Source: RECO01 sp050485385
GTDB taxonomy: Bacteria; Pseudomonadota; Alphaproteobacteria; Geminicoccales; Geminicoccaceae
Assembly (NCBI GenBank): GCA_050485385.1
Contig: JBJHBG010000143.1
Location: 1 to 10,047 of the forward strand
Length of the DNA stretch: 10,047 nucleotides
Reading direction: 5' to 3'
The position numbers and the translations under genes were made by a program. The notes under the pieces were generated by a model that saw only the letters and a list, made by a program, of their open reading frames with translations, did no database searches and had not been told where the DNA came from. The stretch's first letter is position 1. Each line of letters opens with the position of its first letter. This document shows, piece by piece, positions 1-8,037 of the stretch.

Positions 1-135
1 CCGGCGGGGCGCCGACGCTCGCGCGCAGCGGACGACACGGCTCGGCTGGTTGCCGAACCGCAATGAAATTGCTAACATCCGTGTTTTACTCGCCTCATAG
101 CGGAATTTGCCGGCCGCATAGCGGAAAATGTACCG
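1..135. other. Left-edge sequence: end of an unseen neighbour plus upstream region of the first gene
   Basis: Bases 1 to about 62 are as GC-rich as the coding regions and could be the tail of a gene lying mostly outside the window. Forward frame 1 is open from base 1 to a TGA at 64-66, and forward frame 2 from base 2 to a TAG at 98-100. The minus strand is also open to the left edge from an ATG at 78-76. Nothing seen decides between these, so no gene is called. From about 61 to 130 the sequence becomes visibly richer in A and T, as expected for a promoter region of the forward gene at 136. I found no convincing -35/-10 pair. Confidence 0.4.
93..126 (+). repeat. Two-copy direct repeat before the VPLPG-tail gene
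   Basis: The ten bases CATAGCGGAA occur at 96-105 and again at 117-126, exactly 21 bases apart. Including CC at 93-94 and 114-115, 12 of 13 positions agree. The second copy ends nine bases before the ATG at 136, and its GCGGAA is the only Shine-Dalgarno-like sequence there. A 21-base period is two helical turns, so both copies face the same side of the DNA, which suits a regulator binding site. That role is inference, and a chance duplication is possible. Confidence 0.45.
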
Positions 136-906
136 ATGATCGGTGGACGACTCTCTTCCGTCAGCTTCGCCGCGCTTTTGGCGCTTGCCGGACCGCTCGC
201 CATTTCGCAAGCGAGCGCGAGCCTCGTCATCGAGCGCTTTCAAGGCGACGCCACCTTCGACGCGCGCTGCGGCGGCACCGCCTGCATCCAGGCAGAGGCC
301 GTCGCACGGGCTGGCGGATACAGCACCGGCAGCACCCTCGAGGAGGCTCTGACTCCGGGGCCAAGGGCGACTGCACTCGGCGTTCCGAATGCACGCACGG
401 ACGAGGGGCTCGCCGCTGGGGCTGGCGAGGCGCCACTGGCATGGCTGGAGGCGACGCCGTTCCTCTTGACCTATGATGCGGCGGACAAGTTGCTGACGTA
501 CTCCGTGTTCGGGAGCGTCTTCGGGTTCGGTACGCCCGACGCGATCCTGGCGACCGTCGTCGACTTGAGCGAAGCGACGAGCATCTTCCTGCGCACCCAG
601 GCCCCGTTCCAAACGACGCGAGCGGCCCTGCACGAATTGACCTTCAACGGCGAATCACTGGGCGCGTCGCTCAGCGCTACCAGCGCCTCCCAGGCGGCAT
701 TTCTGGCTTTTGCCGGCTTCGATCCAAACGCCGACTGGGTGCTCGAGGGCGTCGTTCAGGTTCAGGTGGACCTCCCCGGCTCGCTCGACGGCGTTCGCTT
801 CATGATGACGAATGCCACCGTGGTGCCGCTTCCCGGCGCCGTCGTGCTGCTACTGAGCGGCATCGTCGGGCTCGGCTACATGCGCCACCGCCGGCAAAGA
901 GCCTAG
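136..906 (+). CDS. Exported protein with C-terminal VPLPG sorting tail (PEP-CTERM / VPLPA-CTERM-like), function unknown
   Basis: A 256-residue protein with the two-ended layout of exosortase substrates. Residues about 5-28 form a signal peptide, with likely cleavage after the A-S-A at 26-28. The C terminus has the motif VPLPG (230-234), a hydrophobic segment (235-249) with the S-G-x-x-G-L-G pattern, and a basic end (R250, R252, R253, R255). This is the tripartite tail of PEP-CTERM proteins and most resembles the VPLPA-CTERM variant, with Gly for the last Ala. In characterised systems the tail is cut by an exosortase and the protein ends at the cell surface or in the matrix. The body is low in charge and rich in small residues, with one cysteine pair (C45, C50) and a segment WLEATPFLLTYD (103-114) typical of beta-rich surface proteins. 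I do not recognise its family. No exosortase gene is in the window. The ATG at 136 has only a weak ribosome binding site (GCGGAA). Confidence 0.85.
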   Translation: MIGGRLSSVSFAALLALAGPLAISQASASLVIERFQGDATFDARCGGTACIQAEAVARAGGYSTGSTLEEALTPGPRATALGVPNARTDEGLAAGAGEAPLAWLEATPFLLTYDAADKLLTYSVFGSVFGFGTPDAILATVVDLSEATSIFLRTQAPFQTTRAALHELTFNGESLGASLSATSASQAAFLAFAGFDPNADWVLEGVVQVQVDLPGSLDGVRFMMTNATVVPLPGAVVLLLSGIVGLGYMRHRRQRA

Positions 907-916
907 CCGGACTTGC

Positions 917-969
917 ACACCGATCGGCAAGCTTCGGGGCGGCCCTGCGGCCGCCCCTCGCATCGGTGT
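917..969. terminator. Nested hairpin between convergent genes, probable bidirectional terminator
   Basis: The inner stem is a perfect 9-bp inverted repeat, GGGGCGGCC at 936-944 with GGCCGCCCC at 949-957, around the loop CTGC. An outer stem pairs ACACCGAT (917-924) with ATCGGTGT (962-969), eight perfect pairs. The structure starts 11 bases after the stop of the forward VPLPG-tail gene and ends 11 bases before the stop of ilvC on the reverse strand, so it can end transcription from both sides. Neither strand has a run of T after the stem, so it is not a classic intrinsic terminator. Confidence 0.6.
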
Positions 970-979
970 CACTTGGCGT

Positions 980-1999
980 TCAGTCCTTGGTGCCGGCGAC
1001 CAGCTTGTTGGCGCCGATCCAGGGCATCATGCCGCGCAGCTTGGCGCCGACGACCTCCAGATCGTGCGCCGCGTGCTTGGCGCGCGTCGCCTTGAACGCC
1101 GGCTGGCCGGCCTTGTTCTCCAGCACCCAGTCGCGCGCGAACCGGCCTTCCTGGATGTCGGCCAGGATGCGCTTCATCTCGGCCTTGGTCGCGTCGGTGA
1201 TGACGCGCGGGCCGGTCTTGTAGTCGCCGTATTCGGCGGTGTTGGAGATCGAATAGCGCATGTTGGCGAGCCCGCCCTCGTAGATGAGGTCGACGATCAG
1301 CTTCACCTCGTGCACCGTCTCGAAATAGGCCATCTCCGGCGCGTAGCCGGCCTCGGTCAGCGTCTCGTAGCCAGCCTGGATGAGGGCGCAGAGACCGCCG
1401 CAGAGCACCACCTGCTCGCCGAAGAGGTCGGTCTCGACCTCCTCTTTGAACGTGGTCTCGATGATGCCGGCGCGCGCCCCGCCGATAGCGGCACCGTAGG
1501 ACAGGCCGATGTCGTGGGCGCTGCCCGAGGCGTCCTGGTGGATGGCCAACAGCGTCGGCACGCCGGCCCCCTTCTGGTACTCGGCGCGCACCAGATGACC
1601 CGGCCCCTTGGGCGCGATCATCAAGACGTCGAGGTCGCTGCGCGGCTCGATCAGGCTGAAATGGATGTTGAAGCCGTGGGCGAACATCAAGGCAGCACCC
1701 GGCTTCATGTTGTCGTGCAGGTCGGCCTTGTAGATGTCGGCCTGCAGTTCGTCCGGCGTGAGCATCATGACCACGTCGGCCCACTTCGCCGCCTCGGCCG
1801 CGGTCATCACCTCGAGGCCGGCGCGCTCCGCCTTGGCGCGGGACGGCGAGCCCTCCTTCAGGGCCACCACCACCTCCTTGACGCCCGAGTCCTTGAGGTT
1901 GTTGGAGTGGCCGTAGCCCTGGGAGCCGTAGCCGACGATCGCGACTTTCTTGGTCTTGATCAGATTGAGGTCGGCATCGGCATCGTAGTAGACGCGCAT
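980..1999 (-). CDS. ilvC: Ketol-acid reductoisomerase, class I (IlvC)
   Basis: IlvC catalyses the second step of valine and isoleucine synthesis: Mg2+-dependent alkyl migration and NADPH reduction of acetolactate or acetohydroxybutyrate. The 339 residues match the short class I form. The N-terminal Rossmann domain has G-Y-G-S-Q-G at 23-28, and S51 and S53 lie where the NADP phosphate is bound. The loop with H108 (FAHGFNIH) and the KGPGHLVR motif at 131-138 are intact. The C-terminal knotted domain has all expected metal and substrate ligands: D191, E195, E227, E231 and S252. The ATG at 1999 has GAAGGA nine bases upstream, and a second AAGGA sits too close to be the main site. The gene lies 39 bases after ilvN and ends the ilvB-ilvN-ilvC series. 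No damage is seen and the assignment is firm. Confidence 0.98.
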   Translation of the reverse strand: MRVYYDADADLNLIKTKKVAIVGYGSQGYGHSNNLKDSGVKEVVVALKEGSPSRAKAERAGLEVMTAAEAAKWADVVMMLTPDELQADIYKADLHDNMKPGAALMFAHGFNIHFSLIEPRSDLDVLMIAPKGPGHLVRAEYQKGAGVPTLLAIHQDASGSAHDIGLSYGAAIGGARAGIIETTFKEEVETDLFGEQVVLCGGLCALIQAGYETLTEAGYAPEMAYFETVHEVKLIVDLIYEGGLANMRYSISNTAEYGDYKTGPRVITDATKAEMKRILADIQEGRFARDWVLENKAGQPAFKATRAKHAAHDLEVVGAKLRGMMPWIGANKLVAGTKD

Positions 2000-2038
2000 C
2001 GTCCTTGGTCCTTCGTGCTTCGTTCGTGGTGGTTCGGT

Positions 2039-2569
2039 CTAGGCGTCGACGGAGAGGGTGCGGGTGCCCCGCGCCATGGCCACCACGCCGGCGCGGGTGA
2101 CCTCCACCGGCTCGAGGAGGCGGAGAAAGCTGTCGATGTCCTCGCTGGTGCCCGTCACCTCGAACACCAGCGTGTCGATCGTCCGATCCACGAGCCTGGC
2201 GCCCATGAAGTCGGCGACGCGCAGCGCGTCGATCAGCCGGCTGCGGTCGCCGGTGACCTTGGCCAGCGCCAGCTCGCGCTCGATCACGTCACCCTCGACG
2301 GTGAGGTCGGAGAGACGGCGTACCGGCACCTGCTTGCCCAAGAGCGCCTTGATCTGCTCGATCACCTGCTCGGTGCCCGAGGTGACGATGGTGATGCGCG
2401 ACAGGTGCGCCGCTCGATCGACCTCGGCTACGGTCAGGCTGTCGATGTTGTAGCCGCGGCCGGAAAAGAGGCCGATGACACGGGCCAGCACGCCCGGCTC
2501 GTTGTCGACCAGGACTGCCATGGTGTGCCGCCGTAGTTGCTCTTCGGTGGCGCGTTGTTCGTACAGCAA
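2039..2569 (-). CDS. ilvN: Acetolactate synthase, small regulatory subunit (IlvN/IlvH)
   Basis: This is the regulatory subunit of acetohydroxyacid synthase. It activates the catalytic subunit and gives valine feedback inhibition. Residues about 15-90 form the ACT domain: HTMAVLVDNEPGVLARV at 15-31 carries the N-E-P-G-V-L effector loop, followed by SGRGYNIDSLTV at 36-47. Residues about 95-170 are the C-terminal small-subunit domain, ending in the typical VTRAGVVAMARG. The best start is TTG at 2569, preceded by GGGAGGGG (2585-2578) eight bases away, giving 176 residues. The first ATG, at 2521, is codon 17 of this frame; starting there would remove residues leading into the first ACT strand and leave a poorer ribosome binding site. 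The gene begins 52 bases after the ilvB stop. The product is certain, the exact start less so. Confidence 0.95.
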   Translation of the reverse strand: MLYEQRATEEQLRRHTMAVLVDNEPGVLARVIGLFSGRGYNIDSLTVAEVDRAAHLSRITIVTSGTEQVIEQIKALLGKQVPVRRLSDLTVEGDVIERELALAKVTGDRSRLIDALRVADFMGARLVDRTIDTLVFEVTGTSEDIDSFLRLLEPVEVTRAGVVAMARGTRTLSVDA

Positions 2570-2576
2570 AGTGGGT

Positions 2577-2591
2577 GCCCCTCCCAGGGGC
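2577..2591 (-). promoter_or_regulatory. Small hairpin covering the ilvN ribosome binding site
   Basis: In the reverse-strand transcript GCCCC (2591-2587) can pair with GGGGC (2581-2577) around the loop TGGGA (2586-2582). The ilvN Shine-Dalgarno GGGAGGGG (2585-2578) is therefore half in the loop and half in the 3' arm. Together with the TTG start this could lower or control IlvN synthesis relative to IlvB. The stem is only five GC pairs, and any regulatory role is inference. Confidence 0.35.
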
Positions 2592-2621
2592 CGGACGGAA
2601 GTGACGACGCGGGGTGTGGGC

Positions 2622-4418
<1,797 letters not shown>

Positions 4419-4532
4419 GGCGCTTTCCAATTGCGGTAGTGGTCGTGTAACGCTCGCGGTCGAACGAAACCTGCGGCCCGCGCGGGTCGGGTCGGGGGCC
4501 GGCAAGCTAATCGGGCACCCCGGACCGGTCAA
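4419..4532 (-). promoter_or_regulatory. Upstream region of ilvB with a candidate sigma-70-type promoter
   Basis: The 110-base gap between the miaA stop and the ilvB ATG holds TTGACC (4532-4527, overlapping the miaA stop) and, 17 bases on, TAGCTT (4509-4504). The first matches the -35 consensus at five of six bases; the second matches -10 at only three. Next comes a GC-rich stretch with a 10-bp palindrome, CCCGCGCGGG (4477-4486), and an alternative 6-bp stem, CGGCCC (4474-4479) with GGGCCG (4496-4501). I see no leader peptide rich in Val, Leu or Ile. ilvBNC may have its own promoter here or be read through from miaA. Confidence 0.35.
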
Positions 4533-5479
4533 CTGTCCACAGGCAGGACCGACGCCGCCAGCACCTCGCCGGGCGTCGTCGCCGGCGGCAGATCGGCCAG
4601 CCGATGCCGCAGCCAGGTGCGTTGCCGCTTCGCATAACGACGGACCTTGATCGCCGTCGCCTGGACGGCAACCTCCAGCGTGCAGGCACCGTCCAGATGT
4701 CGGCCAAGTTCGACCACGCCGTCGGCCTTGGCAAGCGGCGAGCTTGCAGCATTCGGCCGCTCGCGCCAAGCCGCCAGCTCGTCCAGCGCGCCGGCTTCCA
4801 CCATGGCCCAGGTGCGCCGTTCGATGCGCGGCCACAGCACTTCGGGCGGCGGCACCAAGGCCACGCCGCCGCGCCAGGGCGGCAGTTCGGGGGGCGGCAG
4901 CGGCGCCGCCTGCCAGTCGACGAGGGAGCGGCCGGTGAGGGTCACCACCTCCCACGCGCGCAGGCGTCGCTGCCGATCCAGGGGCAGGCCACGCGCCGCG
5001 AGGACGCGGTCGAGACGGGCGAGTTCCGCGGCGAAACCTTCCGGTCCCAGGGCCGCGTAGCGGCTGACGCTGGCGGCGCGCAACTCGGGGGGCGTCGCCG
5101 GCGCGCTCGGCTGGCCCCGGTGCAGGGCCTCCAGATAAAATCCGGTACCGCCGACGACGATCGCCGGCCGTGGCTGCGCCGCCCGGATCGCGGCAACGGC
5201 AAGGTCGAGCCAGCGCGCGACCGATCCGGTCTCGTCGTCGTCGAGGATGCCGTAAAGCCGATGCGGCACCCGCGCCTCGTCGGCGAGGCTCGGCCTCGCC
5301 GTCAGGGTCGGCAGGCTGCGATAGAGTTGGACGCTGTCGGCGTTGACGATCACACCGCCGACGCGCTCCGCCAGCGCCATCGCCAGCGCCGACTTGCCAC
5401 TGGCGGTGGAGCCTGCGATCAGGCAGTAGCCGCCCGCCTTCCGCATCAGCCGCAGTCGTTCGGAGCCCAGCATGTCCAC
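4529..5479 (-). CDS. miaA: tRNA dimethylallyltransferase (MiaA)
   Basis: MiaA transfers a dimethylallyl group from DMAPP to N6 of A37 in tRNAs that read codons starting with U, which stabilises codon pairing. The 316 residues are of normal length. The P-loop is GSTASGKS at 23-30 (the family usually has GPTASGKS). It is followed by NADSVQLYR at 46-54 with catalytic D48, then GGTGFYLEAL at 110-119. Toward the C terminus are RAWEVVTLTGRSL at 174-186 and the tRNA-binding R-Y-A-K-R-Q-R-T-W at 281-289. The proposed start is GTG at 5479, with GAGG (5492-5489) nine bases upstream. Alternatives are the ATG at codon 3 (5473) and the ATG at codon 12 (5446), neither with a good ribosome binding site. The gene is divergent from serB with overlapping 5' ends, and ilvB follows 110 bases downstream. 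Confidence 0.95.
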   Translation of the reverse strand: MDMLGSERLRLMRKAGGYCLIAGSTASGKSALAMALAERVGGVIVNADSVQLYRSLPTLTARPSLADEARVPHRLYGILDDDETGSVARWLDLAVAAIRAAQPRPAIVVGGTGFYLEALHRGQPSAPATPPELRAASVSRYAALGPEGFAAELARLDRVLAARGLPLDRQRRLRAWEVVTLTGRSLVDWQAAPLPPPELPPWRGGVALVPPPEVLWPRIERRTWAMVEAGALDELAAWRERPNAASSPLAKADGVVELGRHLDGACTLEVAVQATAIKVRRYAKRQRTWLRHRLADLPPATTPGEVLAASVLPVDS

Positions 5480-5492
5480 GGTCGTCTGCCTC
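5462..5492. promoter_or_regulatory. Interlocked translation starts of divergent miaA and serB
   Basis: Forward serB starts at ATG 5472-5474 with GGAG (5462-5465) six bases before it. Reverse miaA starts at GTG 5479-5477 with GAGG (5492-5489) nine bases before it, and has an in-frame ATG at 5473-5471. The palindrome CATG at 5471-5474 thus carries an ATG in frame for each gene. Each ribosome binding site lies inside the coding sequence of the other gene, so both promoters must also lie inside the opposite gene. I could not pick out a good promoter for either. Confidence 0.7.
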
Positions 5493-6359
5493 GTTGCCGA
5501 TCCGGCGAGGATGGAACTATCGACGATCCTCGTCGAGCGGGCGCGCCGCGCGCTGCCGGAAGCCGACCTCGAATGGCTGGCTCCGGGTCACGCCGCCGAA
5601 CTCGGCCCGGTCGAGCTACCGCCGGCCGCGGCACGACGCTTGGTCCGCGAAGCGCTCGACGACGCCCCGATCGACGTCTGCGCCGTACCCTTCGAGGGCC
5701 GTCGGAAAGCGCTGCTCCTCTGCGACATGGACAGCACGATCATCGGTGTCGAGTGCATCGACGAGCTGGCCGATGCCATCGGCATCAAGGACGAGATCGC
5801 GGCGATCACCCGACGGACGATGAACGGCGAGTTGGACTTCGAGGGCTCGCTCACGAGCCGCGTGGCCCTCCTCGAGGGGCTGGAGATGGCGGTGCTCGAG
5901 CGCATCGCCGAAGACCGCACCCCGGTCAATCCGGGTGCCCGCACCCTGGTCGCCACCATGCGCCGCCATGGCGGCCTGACGGCCCTGGTTTCCGGCGGCT
6001 TCACCTTCTTCACCGCACGGGTGGCCGAGCGCGTCGGGTTCGACCGCAACGAGGGCAACGTCCTGGAGATCGTCGACGGCCGGCTCACCGGCCGCGTCGC
6101 CCCGCCGATCCTGGGGCAAGCCGCGAAGCTGGCGACGCTCCGGCACCTCGCGGCGGAACTCGGCCGTCCCCCGGACGACGTGCTCGCCATCGGCGACGGC
6201 GCCAACGACCTCGCCATGCTCCAGGCGGCGGGCATGGGCGTCGCCTACCGCGCCCACCAAACCGTGCGCGCCGCCATCCCGCTCCGGCTGGACGTCGCCG
6301 ACCTCACCGGCGCCCTGTTCCTCCAAGGCTACCGGCGGGACGAGTTCGTCGCGGCCTGA
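5472..6359 (+). CDS. serB: Phosphoserine phosphatase (SerB)
   Basis: SerB removes phosphate from L-phosphoserine, the last step of serine synthesis. The 295 residues comprise an N-terminal region (about 1-75) of the ACT-like kind found in many SerB proteins and a C-terminal HAD phosphatase domain. Motif I is DMDST at 85-89, with nucleophile D85 and acid/base D87; E94 and R130 lie where phosphoserine is bound. Motif II is SGG at 174-176, the motif III lysine is K219, and motif IV is GDGANDLAML at 241-250 with D242 and D246 for Mg2+. The tail, FLQGYRRDEF, is typical of the family. The ATG at 5472 has GGAG six bases upstream, inside miaA. This is the only forward gene between two reverse clusters. 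Confidence 0.96.
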   Translation: MSTVVCLVADPARMELSTILVERARRALPEADLEWLAPGHAAELGPVELPPAAARRLVREALDDAPIDVCAVPFEGRRKALLLCDMDSTIIGVECIDELADAIGIKDEIAAITRRTMNGELDFEGSLTSRVALLEGLEMAVLERIAEDRTPVNPGARTLVATMRRHGGLTALVSGGFTFFTARVAERVGFDRNEGNVLEIVDGRLTGRVAPPILGQAAKLATLRHLAAELGRPPDDVLAIGDGANDLAMLQAAGMGVAYRAHQTVRAAIPLRLDVADLTGALFLQGYRRDEFVAA

Positions 6360-6397
6360 GGTAGAGAGAAGCAGGGACCGGGGACTCGAGGGGTCGT

Positions 6398-6417
6398 AGG
6401 GGGCCCAAAAGCCCCCT
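6398..6417. terminator. Hairpin between convergent serB and Do protease genes
   Basis: AGGGGGC (6398-6404) pairs perfectly with GCCCCCT (6411-6417) around the loop CCAAAA. It begins 38 bases after the serB stop and lies 22 bases beyond the stop of the reverse protease gene, so it can serve both. The forward strand continues in a pyrimidine-rich stretch (CCTCCGGCCTCCTTCC), not a pure T run, so efficiency is uncertain. Confidence 0.6.
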
Positions 6418-6439
6418 CCTCCGGCCTCCTTCCTCGTAG

Positions 6440-7969
6440 CTAGGCCGGCGGCAGGCGCAGGGCGACGAAGCGGAGATCGCCTTGGCTGTCGACGAGCAGC
6501 AGCATCGAGCGCCGCCCCTTCTCCTTCTCCTCCGCCACCCGCGCAGCGACTTCGGCGGGAGAACTCACCGGTTCCTGACCGATCTCCAAGATGACGTCGC
6601 CCGGCCGCAGGCCGTGCTCCGAGGCGGCACTGCCGCCCATCACCTCGACGATCACGACCCCCTCGAGGTCGTCGTCGATGCCGAAGGTCTCGCGCAGTTC
6701 ACCGGAGATCGTGGCCACCGTCAGGCCGAGGTCCGGCACCTCCACCCGATCCGTCTCGGGCTGACCCGGGCGCGGTGTGTCGCCGAGCTGTGCCAGTTCC
6801 TCGTCGCTCGGCAGCTCGCCGAGGGTCACCTCGATGGTCCGCCGCTCGCCGCGCCGCCAGATCTCGACCTCGACGGCCTTGCCGACCTCGGTCTCGGCGA
6901 CGATGCGCGGCAGCCCGCGCATCGCGCTGATGCGCTTGCCGTCGAACTGGAGGATGACGTCGCCCGCCTCGATTTCGGAACGTGCCGCTGGGCCGTCGGG
7001 GGTGACGCTGGCAACGAGCGCCCCCTCGGGGTCGGGTAGGCCCAGGCTGTCGGCGATCTCGGGCGTGACGCTCTGGATGCGCACGCCGAGCCAGCCGCGG
7101 ATCACCCGGCCGTGCTCCATCAAGGAGGCGATCACCGGCCGCGCCAGGTTGGCCGGAATGGCGAAGCCGATGCCGACATTGCCGCCGGACGGCGAGAAGA
7201 TGGCGGTGTTCACGCCGAACACGTGGCCGTCGAGGGTGAAACTCGGGCCGCCGGAATTGCCGCGGTTGATCGCGGCGTCGACCTGAATGAAGTCGTCGTA
7301 GGGGCCGGCGCGGATGTCGCGGCCGCGCGCCGAGACGATGCCGGCGGTGACCGTCGAACCGAGGCCGAACGGATTGCCGATGGCGATCATCCAGTCGCCG
7401 ACGCGGATGGCGTCGCTGTCCGCCCAACTGACATGGGGGAACGGCTCGTCGCGCTCGATCTTCAACAATGCAAGGTCGGTCTTCGGATCGCGGCCGATCA
7501 GCGTCGCCGCGTATTCGGCGTTGTCGCTGAAGATGACCTTGATCTCGTCGGCCTCGGCGATGACGTGGTTGTTCGTCACGACGAAGCCCGACGGGTCGAT
7601 GACGAAGCCGGAGCCGAGCGAGAAGGACTCGCGCGGCTGGCGGCGGTTCGGCTGCTCGCGCTGCTCGCGATCGAAGAACTCACGGAAGAAGTCCTCGAAC
7701 GGCGAGCCGGGCGGGAACTGCGGCAGCGGAAACTCCGGCCCGTCGACGCCATTGGTGCGGCGCGTGGTCGAGATGTTGACCACCGCCGGGCCAACTTGCT
7801 CGACCAGATCGGCGAACCCTTCGACCGGCGGAAGCTGCGCCTCGGCCGGCCGTTCGATGGCCGATCCGACGAGCATCGTCGCGGCGACGAGGATGGCCAA
7901 CGGGCAGCCGAGGGCACTCTTTGCGCGCCCGACGCGCCGGCTGCCTTGGCCGTCATGGATGAACCGCAT
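6440..7969 (-). CDS. degP: Do/HtrA-family periplasmic serine protease (DegP/DegQ-like)
   Basis: An envelope quality-control protease and chaperone that degrades misfolded periplasmic proteins. With the ATG at 7969 it has 509 residues. A basic N terminus and hydrophobic segment (about 21-37) lead to a signal peptidase site after AEA44. The trypsin-like domain (about 50-280) has the full triad: H135 in TNNHVI, D165 in KTDLAL and S239 in GNSGGP. Residues about 76-115 form the charged, Phe-rich loop (FEDFFREFFDRE) usual in Do proteases. PDZ1 is about 287-385 and PDZ2 about 408-505. This start has GGAGGG (7985-7980) ten bases upstream. An in-frame ATG at 8038 overlaps the preceding stop as TGATG and would add 23 residues, but it has a weaker ribosome binding site. 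Whether it behaves as DegP, DegQ or MucD cannot be told from sequence. It ends the hflK-hflC-DUF2065 cluster. Confidence 0.95.
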   Translation of the reverse strand: MRFIHDGQGSRRVGRAKSALGCPLAILVAATMLVGSAIERPAEAQLPPVEGFADLVEQVGPAVVNISTTRRTNGVDGPEFPLPQFPPGSPFEDFFREFFDREQREQPNRRQPRESFSLGSGFVIDPSGFVVTNNHVIAEADEIKVIFSDNAEYAATLIGRDPKTDLALLKIERDEPFPHVSWADSDAIRVGDWMIAIGNPFGLGSTVTAGIVSARGRDIRAGPYDDFIQVDAAINRGNSGGPSFTLDGHVFGVNTAIFSPSGGNVGIGFAIPANLARPVIASLMEHGRVIRGWLGVRIQSVTPEIADSLGLPDPEGALVASVTPDGPAARSEIEAGDVILQFDGKRISAMRGLPRIVAETEVGKAVEVEIWRRGERRTIEVTLGELPSDEELAQLGDTPRPGQPETDRVEVPDLGLTVATISGELRETFGIDDDLEGVVIVEVMGGSAASEHGLRPGDVILEIGQEPVSSPAEVAARVAEEKEKGRRSMLLLVDSQGDLRFVALRLPPA

Positions 7970-8000
7970 GGGGGTCTTTCCCTCCGTTGGTCGAAACGAG

Positions 8001-8031
8001 GCGCCGACGCATCGGGTCCGGACGCCGGCGC
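8001..8031 (-). promoter_or_regulatory. Hairpin in the leader between the DUF2065 gene and the Do protease gene
   Basis: In the reverse-strand transcript bases 8031-8023 (GCGCCGGCG) pair with 8009-8001 (CGTCGGCGC): nine pairs including one G-U, with a 13-base loop. It sits between the stop of the DUF2065 gene (8038) and the protease start at 7969. The following sequence, CTCGTTTCG, is not a T run. It could be a weak attenuator or an mRNA stability element that separates protease output from hflKC. If the ATG at 8038 were the true start, the hairpin would instead be coding sequence. Confidence 0.35.
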
Positions 8032-8037
8032 AGGACA

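Noticed and set aside
2..100. Possible C terminus of an upstream protein in forward frame 2, containing R-L-G-W-L-P and N-E-I-A, faintly like the end of a HIRAN domain
   Set aside because: Only 32 codons are visible, and frame 1 and the minus strand are also open to the edge. The resemblance is too short to call.
63..476. Open frame of 137 codons overlapping the VPLPG-tail gene
   Set aside because: Arg/His-rich product in another frame of a gene with a clear signal peptide and sorting tail; it ends inside that gene.
4419..4528. Leader peptide or riboswitch before ilvB
   Set aside because: No ATG or GTG frame with branched-chain codons was found (the one GTG gives only three codons) and the fold matches no riboswitch I know.
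4604..6364. 586-codon forward open frame across miaA and serB
   Set aside because: It is antisense to miaA and then runs out of frame through serB. The product is an Arg/Gly/Pro/His-rich shadow with no motifs.
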